From NCBI GenBank assembly GCA_018907035.1, contig JACCIC010000036.1, positions 3,310,501 through 3,374,500 of the forward strand: a DNA stretch of 64,000 nt. Direction: 5' to 3'. Shown one piece after another: positions 12,685-22,000 of this stretch (the stretch's first letter is position 1; each line of letters starts with the position of its first letter). The position numbers were made by a program, and so were the translations under genes. Under the pieces are notes generated by a model that was not told the origin of the DNA, ran no database searches, and worked only from the letters and a program-made list of their open reading frames with translations. The stretch is from Sycobia sp. Sy_11. Taxonomy: Eukaryota > Arthropoda > Insecta > Hymenoptera > Epichrysomallidae.

Positions 12685-12817
12685 TTTTCAGAAAGCAGCA
12701 GAAAATTATACAGCTAATTTTTTTCCATGAACTTTTAGACCTAGACTTTGTAGGAACTGAATGTTCTTCGGTGTTAACGGTTTCAAACTCTTCAATCGAC
12801 TGATTGCCGATTGCCAT
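12641..12817 (-). CDS. short open frame overlapping the capsid gene start (doubtful)
   Basis: A 58-codon frame starts MAIGNQSIEEFETVNTEEHS and ends in basic residues. It overlaps the first 44 bases of the capsid gene in another frame and lies just left of the penton gene. It is acidic at first, then Ser/Lys-rich, then has a short hydrophobic CIIFCCFL segment. It could be a small Polinton protein or chance. No family was recognised. Confidence 0.3.
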   Translation of the reverse strand: MAIGNQSIEEFETVNTEEHSVPTKSRSKSSWKKISCIIFCCFLKNGRNTKNLIRCRIR

Positions 12818-12860
12818 GATGGAGTACTTATATGTGTGCTAGAATTATAAACAATTCCCA

Positions 12861-13571
12861 TTATATAGATTTGATATGAAGTCTAACAGTGATTTCCTCT
12901 TCTCGAAAATTAACCAGATTGCCGTCCTGATCGACAATTCGAACTTGTATATTATCTATGCATTTAACACTAAGTGGTAGATATATAACATGTGATGGAA
13001 TCTCTATGATTTTATATCCTGGAGGAACACTGGGAAAGAATTCATGAATAGTATGAACTTTTTGGTTGTTAATGAAAGCTCCTGCAGTAATGTTACACTC
13101 GACTCTGAGTGCATTGATTTTCAATATTTTCACTGGTAAATCAGAACGATGTTCTATATTTTCTTTGAGAGTACGAGGAGTAAAACCCAGCACTCGACCG
13201 ATTGAATTTTGAGGTTTAAGGTCTAACGAAACACTGCACTTAATTTCACTTTTAAATGTATTATTGTTAGCTTTCAAGGAAAATTCAATTCCTTTTGATT
13301 TCAATGTATTAGATAAAAATTGATTTATATCATCAATCTCGTAACTACCAATGGGGATAGTAATAATTTCTCCTTTTAAATGAAGTTGATTATTTGTATT
13401 GTCAATATATGGAATTGAATTAAAGGTTAAAAGTTCAACTAAACCTAAAACATGATTTTTATGCTTTGGTAGTTCAATGGATGGAAAGTATTGGGCTTCT
13501 AAGATAGAAGATTTTCCTGAAAGAGTCAAAGTGAAACTATCTTCCATGACTGATTGAGCGAAAATGATCAA
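12861..13571 (-). CDS. Polinton minor capsid / penton-type protein, intact
   Basis: An open frame of 236 codons. The second Met (13,547) begins MEDSFTLTLSGKSS, which matches the usual N-terminus of the family, so the protein is probably 228 residues. Key segments are ILEAQYFPSIELP, VLGLVELLTFNSIP, a GEIITIPIGSYEIDDI block and RVLGFTPRTL, ending NFREEEITVRLHIKSI. In Polintons and adintoviruses this gene sits next to the major capsid gene and encodes the single jelly-roll vertex protein. The frame is uninterrupted, in contrast to most genes of this copy. It lies between the protease (22 bases away) and the capsid gene, all on the minus strand, probably one leftward transcription unit. The assignment is by family resemblance. 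Confidence 0.82.
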   Translation of the reverse strand: MIIFAQSVMEDSFTLTLSGKSSILEAQYFPSIELPKHKNHVLGLVELLTFNSIPYIDNTNNQLHLKGEIITIPIGSYEIDDINQFLSNTLKSKGIEFSLKANNNTFKSEIKCSVSLDLKPQNSIGRVLGFTPRTLKENIEHRSDLPVKILKINALRVECNITAGAFINNQKVHTIHEFFPSVPPGYKIIEIPSHVIYLPLSVKCIDNIQVRIVDQDGNLVNFREEEITVRLHIKSI

Positions 13572-13592
13572 ATTTTATCTGACAAATTATTT

Positions 13593-13952
13593 TTATAGAT
13601 TTTCAGTTAAGAAACGAAGACAAAGATGACCGCAAATGAATGAGTCAAAATTCTGATATCTTGTATAGTTGTATTTCACTTCTTTCACATTGAAATATTT
13701 CATAAGATCTGTGGGAGGTTTGAGGTCACCAAAGCTATCAAAGTAGGTTACGTCAGATCCTCTCTTTCGATAACTGACCCAATGGGTACCTTTATTTTGC
13801 GAATCATCGAGATTAACAATGGCAGATTCGTTATTCCATAGTCCATTACGAGGAAGGCTATTTCTCATGTAAACACCTCGAAAATGTGGAATTTGTAATA
13901 TATGTGCATATTTTATAAGATCAAAGTTTGTTAGTGGACGATTTGGTAAAAT
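13593..13952 (-). pseudogene. Polinton adenain-like cysteine protease, start codon apparently lost
   Basis: The conserved frame begins at about 13,952 with LPNRPLTNFDLIKYA, but its first codon is ATT and no ATG lies in frame upstream before a TAA. The first in-frame ATG is at 13,868 (MRNSLPRNG), which would remove about 28 conserved residues. Counting from that Met, catalytic-type residues are all present: His29 in GTHWVSY, Asp44 in TYFDSFG, Gln72 and Cys79 in the segment ending ICGHLCLRFL. The Gln-to-Cys spacing of seven equals that of adenovirus protease. The enzyme would process capsid precursors during maturation. It overlaps the end of the PLA2-motif gene in another frame. Either translation starts at a non-ATG codon or the gene lost its ATG; I favour loss. 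Confidence 0.82.
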
Positions 13953-14748
13953 TAAATTGAAGTTTTTTGTTTCTTTTAATTAGACCGTGTCCGACATGCG
14001 GTTTGAGAAATAATCCCATTCCACGTTTATATGGCTTCAAATAGAGACCTTTGCCTAAAGCAATAGCTTCCATCGTCTTATTATGTCGCTTACTTTCTTG
14101 ATAATCTTTCTGCGCAGCTTTAGCATCATTTACTGCTTTAGCTATTCCAGCAGCACCTCCGGCTAAAGCACCAGTTGCACTTAGTCCTGCGAACAGTGGA
14201 ATAAGGAAAGGAAGAACTCCGCCAATTTTAGACGGAAGGGGTATCACACGTGGAATGAGAACTTTTTTCTTACAACCACTATTCTTAAGAGCTTGACGAG
14301 CACCTTTCAAGGCGGACTGTATGACTTTGCGTGAATTTTTACCTGATTTCAATGATTTTTTCACTGCTGTCACCAATTTGTTGAATTTCAGCCCCATTCC
14401 AGTTTTTGCCTTTAATTTCATAGCACTCGCAACCGCTAGAGCTGACGCTTTCTCCGCAAGACTGGCATCTTTAGCTTTAATCAGTTGCCAAGCTTTATTA
14501 GCAAGCTTTATGTCAGCCACTTTACGATTACTGTTTTTATTAGAGTACTCAATGTCATGTTCTTTACATGCCCTATCTAGTTCATTTATTCCCTGATCAC
14601 CCCTTTTTAATCGCTTTGTTAATTTAGTTCCGGGGCCACAGTGTTGATAACCAGGAAGATTCATTTCGATAAGTAAATTGTTGATTACTCTATCGAGCAA
14701 TCCACGTCCTTCCTTTTTTGAATGCTTCCGAGTTTTATGCTCAATCAT
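13921..14748 (-). CDS. Polinton capsid accessory protein with phospholipase A2 motif
   Basis: An uninterrupted 275-residue protein and the first gene of the leftward capsid block. Residues 32-41 (PGYQHCGPGT) match the calcium loop of parvovirus-type phospholipase A2, and ELDRACKEHDIEY (56-68) is the catalytic helix with His64 and Asp65. A Lys/Ala-rich segment follows (80-165), then a hydrophobic Ala/Gly-rich stretch at about 178-206 (FLIPLFAGLSATGALAGG) of the kind that binds or disrupts membranes, and a basic C-terminus with LKPHVGHG. In parvoviruses such a domain helps virions leave endosomes. Its role in Polinton virions is inferred. The gene start lies 96 bases from the divergent ATPase gene, and its 3' end overlaps the protease frame. 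Confidence 0.85.
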   Translation of the reverse strand: MIEHKTRKHSKKEGRGLLDRVINNLLIEMNLPGYQHCGPGTKLTKRLKRGDQGINELDRACKEHDIEYSNKNSNRKVADIKLANKAWQLIKAKDASLAEKASALAVASAMKLKAKTGMGLKFNKLVTAVKKSLKSGKNSRKVIQSALKGARQALKNSGCKKKVLIPRVIPLPSKIGGVLPFLIPLFAGLSATGALAGGAAGIAKAVNDAKAAQKDYQESKRHNKTMEAIALGKGLYLKPYKRGMGLFLKPHVGHGLIKRNKKLQFNFTKSSTNKL

Positions 14749-14844
14749 CTTTGGCAGTCAAATTATAACTGATGATCGAAAATATAAAATCAACATTTAT
14801 ATATTTACTTCAGTTAATGATAAACTAGACTTTGTCATATCAAC
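14749..14844. promoter_or_regulatory. bidirectional promoter region between capsid and ATPase blocks
   Basis: Ninety-six AT-rich bases separate the divergent starts of the PLA2-motif gene and the packaging ATPase. TATA-like stretches are present (AAATATAAAATC, TTTATATATTT). With no other space available, it must hold the control signals for both directions or lie inside longer transcripts. Confidence 0.5.
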
Positions 14845-15507
14845 ATGGATTTCACTGAGCAGAACGTGAAACTCTCTGTCGCTAACTTTGATTTTGGAAA
14901 GGAAAAAAGAAGGAAGCGACACGGAGAATTGCTACCAGATAGTATACGAGCAGTATTCTGCGGTCCATCAAACTGCGGAAAAACAAATAGCTTATTAGCT
15001 TTAATCACTTATCCCAATGGTCTTAGATTCGAGAATGTGTATGTTTATTCAAAATCGTTAAATCAACCAAAGTATCAATTTCTCAAAAAAGTCATAGAAC
15101 CAGTCAAAGGCATCTCATATTTCCCGTTTAGTGAACATGAATCTGTAATATCACCAGATGAAGCATTGCTCAATTCAATTATGATATTTAATGATGTAGC
15201 TTGCGAGAAGCAAGATAACGTCAGAGCATTTTTTTGTATGGGGAGACATAAAAGTGTAGACTGCTTCTACCTATGTCAGTCATATGCTCATATACCAAAA
15301 CATCTTATCAGAGATAATATTCATATGTTAGTAATTTATCGACAAGATGATGTGAATACTGATCTGTCTTTCAACGAGTTTTGTAATTTTTGTTCTGAAT
15401 GCTGGAAAAATGATAAATATGGATTTGCTGTTATTGATAAAGATAGAACGCTGGATGCTGGTTGATACAGAAAAGGTTTTGACTGTTTTGCAATAAAAAG
15501 AAATTAA
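14845..15507 (+). pseudogene. Polinton genome-packaging ATPase (FtsK/HerA, A32-like), one in-frame TGA
   Basis: The frame from ATG 14,845 has a basic stretch (KEKRRKRHGELLP), a Walker A motif at residues 39-48 (CGPSNCGKTN), a Walker B at 112-118 (IMIFNDV) and a downstream GRHKSVDCFYLCQSYAHIP block typical of the A32 family. The ORF stops with TGA at 15,463-15,465. The conserved C-terminal sequence YRKGFDCFAIKRN follows directly in the same frame to a TAA at 15,505-15,507, so the TGA is a nonsense change near the end (codon 207 of 220). The truncated product keeps all ATPase motifs and might still fold. The enzyme would pump element DNA into capsids. First gene of the rightward block. Confidence 0.88.
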
Positions 15508-15553
15508 AAAAAGCTTAATCACTCAGTTCAATTTTACACAGCAACACGACACC

Positions 15554-16471
15554 ATGTCGGACATTGAGAAAGAAAAGAGTATTCTTAGCGAGTTGATGCA
15601 AGCTCGTAAAGCTATTAAAAGAAAATCTGCACTATTGAAACAAGAGAGAGAGAATCTTGAAAATGTTCTAGGAGATACATTGAAACCTGTCATTACACCA
15701 CTTGAAAAGCTTGTCGAATCAAATAGTGTACAGTCTTCTAATCTCATTTCGAATGATCAGAGCATTAGAAAACCAACTAGATCCCGAAAAAAGTTGAGTT
15801 TTATAATAGATAATAATATTCGCTCAGCTTCCATGAAAGATTATGATTCCGATGATGATTTTGTCTCATTAGATAACTCAATGATGAATTCGACATTCAA
15901 ATCTATGCATGAAGACAATGTTAAATCTAATATTTTAGATCAAAGCCGCAGTAAATTTGATAACATATATGGAGTTAGAAATATTGGAAGTATATACATG
16001 CTTGGCGATTCTGAAATTATATTTGATGATAATAAAATAAAAGTGAAAGATTTAACTTATCCTAAAAGTAATGGACTAATGGAGCTACTTATTTAAAAAG
16101 AACCAGACGACACATTAATAAGTACAGCAGATCGTGAAAATTATCGCAGTATTCTAGAAGCAACAAGTGCTCACCGGAAAAAACATAGTAAAGATGAATC
16201 TATACGCTCATCGAAGAGTAGAAAATATTTCAACATCATTGCACCAATGTTTCGCACCAGTCATACAAAAAAAAGAGGGGGAGGTCACCTACCTAAATAT
16301 AAAATAGCAAAGAAAGATTCTTCAATAGAGTTAGTGTACTGGGATGATCCGAATGAGCTTGTTGAGAGACTACGATTACTAATTACCGAACAATCAGCTG
16401 GAAATAACAATCATGTCAATGAAATCCATTCAATTATTGAAGAACTGCATGAAATAGGATATATATATTAA
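15554..16471 (+). pseudogene. conserved Polinton protein of unknown function, one in-frame TAA
   Basis: Starts MSDIEKEKSILSELMQARKA with a charged coiled-coil-like N-terminus (to about residue 50), then a Ser/Asp-rich middle. The C-terminal part has TKKRGGGHLPKYKIAKKDS and VYWDDPNELVERLRLLIT, followed by a segment ending ELHEIGYIY. The C-terminal block is a familiar signature of Polinton proteins of unknown role that lie between ATPase and integrase. A TAA at 16,094-16,096 (codon 181) interrupts the frame; the second half continues in the same frame to 16,471 (305 codons in all). It lies 46 bases after the ATPase gene in the same direction. No enzymatic motif is visible. Confidence 0.72.
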
Positions 16472-16504
16472 TACACATTCGTCTATTCTTCAATCAGTAT
16501 CATC

Positions 16505-17068
16505 ATGAGTCTCTACTTGTTTGGAAGAAATTTGAGAGACTCGAAAGGGAGTCGAGGTCCTCCAGGCGTTGGATACAATTTCACAACAGATGGCAATTTT
16601 GATATAGAAAATAAACGTCTTTGTAATGTTGGTGAAGCTATTGAAAGTACTGATGCAGTTTGTGTAAAAACGTTACATGTAATCTTGCAGAAGGAACTAA
16701 ATACTGTATTTTCCAAAATTAATGAAATTCCAAAAGAAAATGAGAAATATCATGAACAAAATGGCTTGATAACAGAAGAGAAATTTAAAGATCTTTATCA
16801 AAAATATTATACACATAATAAAAATCGATTTAAATTGGAAGAAAGAATGAATAATTTCGATAAAAATCTTATGAAAACCAATCAGGATAAATCAGAACTG
16901 GAATCAAAACTGAAAACTCTTAGTGACTCACATACTCGTTTAAATGATACTATGACAAAATCGGTTTCGAATTTGAATGCTATTATAATAGATATTAACA
17001 GGAAAACAAATGCACCGACAAGATCAGCAAAGGCAAAGTCAGCAGGAAATAAAACAAAAAGTGATTGA
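16505..17068 (+). CDS. Polinton coiled-coil protein with GPPG N-terminus
   Basis: An intact frame of 187 residues. It begins MSLYLFGRNLRDSKGSRGPP, followed by a GNFDIENKRLCNVGEA block that recurs in Polinton proteins of this position. Residues 70-165 are Glu/Lys/Asn-rich and predicted by eye to be coiled coil, and the C-terminus is basic. The GPPG turn and long coiled coil suggest a trimeric fibre or tail-spike-like structural protein, but this is inference. The 3' end overlaps the first 59 bases of the integrase frame. Function unproven. Confidence 0.65.
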   Translation: MSLYLFGRNLRDSKGSRGPPGVGYNFTTDGNFDIENKRLCNVGEAIESTDAVCVKTLHVILQKELNTVFSKINEIPKENEKYHEQNGLITEEKFKDLYQKYYTHNKNRFKLEERMNNFDKNLMKTNQDKSELESKLKTLSDSHTRLNDTMTKSVSNLNAIIIDINRKTNAPTRSAKAKSAGNKTKSD

Positions 17069-17963
17069 AGAGCTACACAAACCTGCCCGTCGCAGATATA
17101 AGCGAAGAAAATATGATATACGTGGTATAGATGAAACTTGGCAAGCAGATCTTGTAGAAATGATACCCTACTCTAAGGAGAATAAAGGCTTTCGTTATTT
17201 ACTCACTGTTATAGATTTATTTTCGAAGTATGCTTGGGCTAAACCAGTAAAGTCAAAGAATGGTAACGATGTTACTCTCGCTATGAATACGATATTGAAA
17301 CATGGAAGAGTACCATCAAATCTACAAACTGATCAAGGAAAAGAATTTTACAATTCACACTTCCAAAACCTCATGAAAAAGTATAAGATAAATCTATACT
17401 CTTCACACAGTAATCTTCATGCAAGTATTTGTGAACGATTTAATAGAACCTTAAAAAATGCAATGTGGATACAATTCAGCAAACAAGGAAACTACAAATG
17501 GATAGGTATCCTACCAGATTTAGTGAAAGCTTACAATTCAAGAAAACATCGAACAATAGGAATTGAGCCTGAAAATGTAAGCCAAGAAAACGAAAGGGAG
17601 GTGAAGAAGCGTTTTTCAATTGAGATGATAGCAAGGAAAAAACCGAAATACAATGTCGGAGATAATGTACGAATAAGTAAAATAAAACATATTTTTGAAA
17701 AAGACTATATACCTAATTGGTCTACTGAAATTTTTACAATATCAAGAATTGTAAAAACTGATCCAGTAACTTATCACGTTAAAGATTATTACGATAGGCC
17801 TGTATCTTGAGGTTTTTATGAAACTGAAATTCAAAAGACTAAGTATCCCGAAATTTATCTTGTAGAAAAAGTGCTAAAACGGAGTGGTAACCGCGTATAT
17901 GTTAAATGGTTAGGATTCAATAGTGAGCATAATAGTTGGATAAATAAAAAAGAAAGTAATTGA
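17010..17963 (+). pseudogene. Polinton integrase (retroviral type) with chromodomain, cut by one in-frame TGA
   Basis: The rve-type core carries the catalytic triad Asp47 (TWQADLVEM), Asp108 (NLQTDQGKEF) and Glu142 (HASICERFNRTLK). An SH3-like C-terminal region follows with KPKYNVGDNVRI and NWSTEIFTISRI. The ORF stops at a TGA at 17,808-17,810. The same frame continues to 17,963 and contains a chromodomain (YPEIYLVEKVLKRSG, VYVKWLGFNS, NSWI). As written the protein keeps the catalytic core but loses the chromodomain, which in such integrases is thought to guide target choice. The first ATG (17,010) lies inside the preceding gene in another frame. The conserved part begins only at about residue 22, so the real start is uncertain. 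Confidence 0.9.
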
Positions 17964-18147
17964 ATACAAGATATAATATAAGTAACATACATGGATAGGT
18001 GTAAGGACACTAATTTCAAAGTAAATAAGAAAGACATTGTATTATGATTATAATATTTATTTATATAATTAAGATATACATGTTTTCTATTTTTGACAAA
18101 TAAATAATAAAATGAAATTAAACAATGTGTTTTTTTATTATTATTAC
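17964..18147. terminator. convergent 3' region of integrase and small acidic-protein gene
   Basis: An AT-rich gap between converging genes. It contains several AATAAA-type signals on the plus strand (around 18,100) and TTTATT counterparts on the minus strand, suitable for polyadenylation in both directions. Confidence 0.45.
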
Positions 18148-19017
18148 TTAAGAAGTAGAAGTATTAAACTTAAAACAACTACCACCCCGATACTCTATAA
18201 ATAAACAAAGCTTATTTGCTTTATTAGCTATATTTATGAAAAATTCTTCATCTTTTAATATGGCTGACGATATCTTTTGCGGTAAGAATATTTGAAAGTT
18301 TTCATCTATCTCCGCAACTACTTTCGTACCATATTTTGTGGAGACTTTAGAGCAGTCACCATGTACTGATGATTTTTCTCCAATTCCGTACATTTCTTCC
18401 TCGGCAAGAAGTCGCTTTCCGAAATTTTATTCAGAGTGGCTAAATCCATTCTAAAAAAAAAGAAATATTTTATAAATTCTATCATATTTTTTTCTAAGAG
18501 AAAATTAACTATGAATCTTACCTTACTAGAATAATTTTTTTTTCTTTGAAGGAGGACAATTCTCAAACTGTTCAACTGCTCGAATGAGTTCTTCATCATC
18601 CTCAGTCTCTTCATATAGCTGATTCTCCACCACAATTTCTGCCCCTTCCATTGCCTCATGGAGTACATCCCTTCTCTCGACTTCAACTGAGCTTACCCCT
18701 TCCAAGATTTCCAAAATTTCTTTAGGATTCCATTCATGTAATAGTTCATCCGATTTATTATACTCAACGCTTATTGGTTCACCGTCACTGCTATAAAGCG
18801 TCATCCTCTCTCGTGCAGCTTGATATTCATTGGTTGCTTTATCTCCCCTCTCTTGTTCTGCGTGTACATCTACCGTTACTCGAATCTCATTGGTGATTTT
18901 ATTCTCCCTCTCTTCTTCCTTAGTAGCTGCATGTACTTGAGCTACTCTTCCATTAGTCTCGTCGTATCCCCTCTCATTACCATTCCCCTCCTCTATTTGA
19001 TGACTTTTACTTTCCAT
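18148..19017 (-). pseudogene. Polinton accessory gene: acidic protein apparently spliced to a small conserved domain, two frameshifts
   Basis: Two open frames lie head to tail. The first (19,017 to about 18,526) is acidic, with ESKSHQIEEGN at its start and ELIRAVEQFENCPPSKKKK at its end. The second begins MDLATLNKISESDFLPRKKC (18,447) and continues in another frame with STKYGTKVVAEID and NFQIFLPQKIS, ending 18,148. A GTAAG donor (18,521) and a T-rich TTAG acceptor (18,451) define a 71-base intron that would join them. The joined length is 799 nt, two short of a multiple of three, and two one-base losses are visible: one at the nine-A run at 18,535-18,543 and one near 18,350-18,360. Alternatively these are two separate genes. 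The start ATG overlaps the polB stop (TAATG). Function unknown. Confidence 0.6.
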
Positions 19018-22000
19018 TATTTCCCTCTAAACCTGACTTGCAGCTTGCGACTTTGCTCTTCTAGGATTTTATAGTGACCCCAAGGTAATGTGTCTGTAGT
19101 ATTGGGCAATAAGTATCTTTTATCATCAAATAGACTGAGGGCAATTTTTTTCTGTTTTTCTGTATGCACTATGTGTAATTTTGAGCGAATGTTACACTGC
19201 TCTCGCTGTATAATCACGAGATCTTCCAAACATCTTCGATAATCTTCAAACGTGATTGATGCTTTTACAACGTTCGATTTTATTCCTTTAGATTTTTTCA
19301 CTATCCCTCCTCCATCTACTAAAGTACTGTACATTTTACTCCGTAAACCGATAAATTCCATCATAATCTTTCCATGACATTCATCTTTCATGAGTCCAGG
19401 AACTTTTTTATTTTGACGTGAAATACCATACTGATTATTTTCATCATAATCAGAAGTATCAAATCTATGAATATCTTGTTTCATTACTTGATACATATCA
19501 ATATCCTCTACTTCATATATTCAGCTATCAGTATCAGTATACAAAAGCTTACACTTTTCGCCCACTCGACGTTTAGGTAAGAGTAGTGAAAATCATACAC
19601 TAATGTCTTTGATAGATCGAGGATACAAAGCCCAACGTATATCGGCTTTTTGATTGTTACACTTGTTTTCTTAAGCTGAATGGCAACTAAATTTTCATCG
19701 AAAATTGCACAGCTATGATAATTAGGTAGGGCTATGCGTGCCTCTGCTCCATATCGACCAGTGAATTTATTTACTAAACGTACAACAACGCGAGATCACT
19801 CTCGCTCAATGCATTCTCCATATACAGCATTAATTAATAATTTATAAAAAAGTTTTTCAAACTCATTCTTTGCATGCTTTCGCTTTTCAGTATTTAGTTC
19901 GACATATGGTTTCAGCCAGGGTTTCTGTTTAAAACTCAAAATTCTATGTACTTTTTTCAATCGAAGACCATTGTCAAGCGCTTGCTTAAGAGCACGATAA
20001 TGAATTATATACCTTTTTTTATCGTTCAATGTAGTTAACAGTTTCTTCTGTTTTGAACCAGGTGGTGTACGATGCTCAGCACAGAAAGGTAAATCACGAT
20101 GTTGGTCATGTATTTCCTCAGGATACTCCAAATCTACTTCAGCAATATAGCCTATATCAGAATCTGATGGTGTATTGCAAAAGTTGCGAGTTGATTCATA
20201 ATCAACCCACTTAAATTTTCCAATCGGTAAATGCTGTACCATCGCCCAACCATATAGATTATTAATATCGTAATATAAAAGTGTCTTTATTTTATTTTTT
20301 TCATCGTATCCCAATGCCATATATGGATTATTTGCCTTTGAATATCGATTGCAGCACTGACTTATTCCACCCCGAATGCCTGATTCAATAAATAATAACA
20401 TGTCAATATCAGTCAGGAGCTCTAATTTTACCTTTGTCATTTTTAGAGCAGCTGAAAATGTTAATCCTGGAGTAGTGTAAAAGTGTGCTGGACATAAGCC
20501 GTAGGCCTTAATAGATGTATTTCGAAAACTTTCGAAGACATCTGCTAAGAGGAGAACATCCGTTTTTAAGTATAAGTCTGAATACTCTTCTAATGTCTTT
20601 ATTTTAAAACTTTCCCATACTTGAACAGCGTGCTTGTAATCTTCTTCAGTAATATCTGAATCTGTTAATTTATTATAAAATTCATTTTTCGACGGCAGTT
20701 TTGTAGTTAATAATTTATCGAGTCCATCTACAAAATCGTAGGGAAATATGCCTTTACGTCTAAGAAGATTAATATTTTCATTTGAGAATCCATCTAATTG
20801 AAATTCCTGTATTGCTATTGGTACATTATCTAGATACGACGCAAGTTTCTCTAAGGATGATGGTAAAAATCGCCAAGAATCTATAAATCTAAAATTTACA
20901 TCACAGTCATCCATATACTTTGTAAATGAAATATATTTTTCCTTGTTATGAGGTATTAGAGTAATTCGTCCATTCATCAGTGTAGAAGTTCCAAGTTCTT
21001 TCAAAATAAAATGTGTGTCATAATTGAGGTTATGAAAAATTACGGGAATAAATTTTGAGTCTTTATAGTTCAAATTGCATGAATTATGAGCAGCACCTCT
21101 GAAGCTAAAGAGAAAAAACAAATTAATCAAATTACTTATCAAATTAAATTATTGATTTTGTTTATCTAAAAAAAACTTACCTTCCTGTAAGATGACAATG
21201 ATCTCCTACTGCGAGTTGCCCATCTAGAAATGGTTTGCGACATATATGGCAATCGGTCGACCATTGAAAAGATAATTCTTCAAGGTCTGTGAGTTTCATT
21301 GGTTTTGGATTTTTATAGAGATAATCAATCTGCTCACCAATTGATTTCAATTCACGAACAAACCATTGTGCAGGCGTCTCGTCATCTGGACTTTTCTGTC
21401 TATATACTTTGTAAGCGGATAATTTGTCGCCAAAGCTACATTTTAAATAGAAACCTATACTGTACGCTTCATGTAATTGAAAAGCAATCTCGTTTTCTGT
21501 CGGTTTTAATAAACATTCAAAATCTGCATAAATTACAAAAGGTACTTTTTCACTTTTACTATACTCTTCAAATTTCAAAATGTTATTCGATGCGTTTGGT
21601 AAATTGATTCTACAATCGTTAATGTTTTTACAAAGATTTTCATGATTTTGTAGCCCTTCCTCACTATAAAAATGTTGTAAGCATCTTTCACAATGGCATA
21701 ATTTTTTATGAGCTTTACTCACTTGCGATCCTAAAAGTCTGGACATACTTTTAATCGAAACATAATGGAATTTAGGTACACTTCCATTATCGTCCGGAAT
21801 ATTATTTTCTTCGTACTCGACTATGTAGAAATCTTGAATCAGGAGAAGATTTGCATGTTTCTCTTTCTTATTTAATGAAATATGACAAGGTGATACTTCA
21901 TATTTCGAACCGTACTTCCTAAGCATATAAACATTTACTGAAATATTATTCAATTTTTCAAATTTCGAAATATCCTTCAGTTTTACAGAAAATTCTATAT

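Noticed and set aside
14321..14596. Plus-strand frame inside the PLA2-motif gene
   Set aside because: Antisense shadow of a well-supported coding frame. The same applies to plus frames at 21,299, 22,327, 45,765, 46,026 and 47,271 and the minus frame at 23,652.
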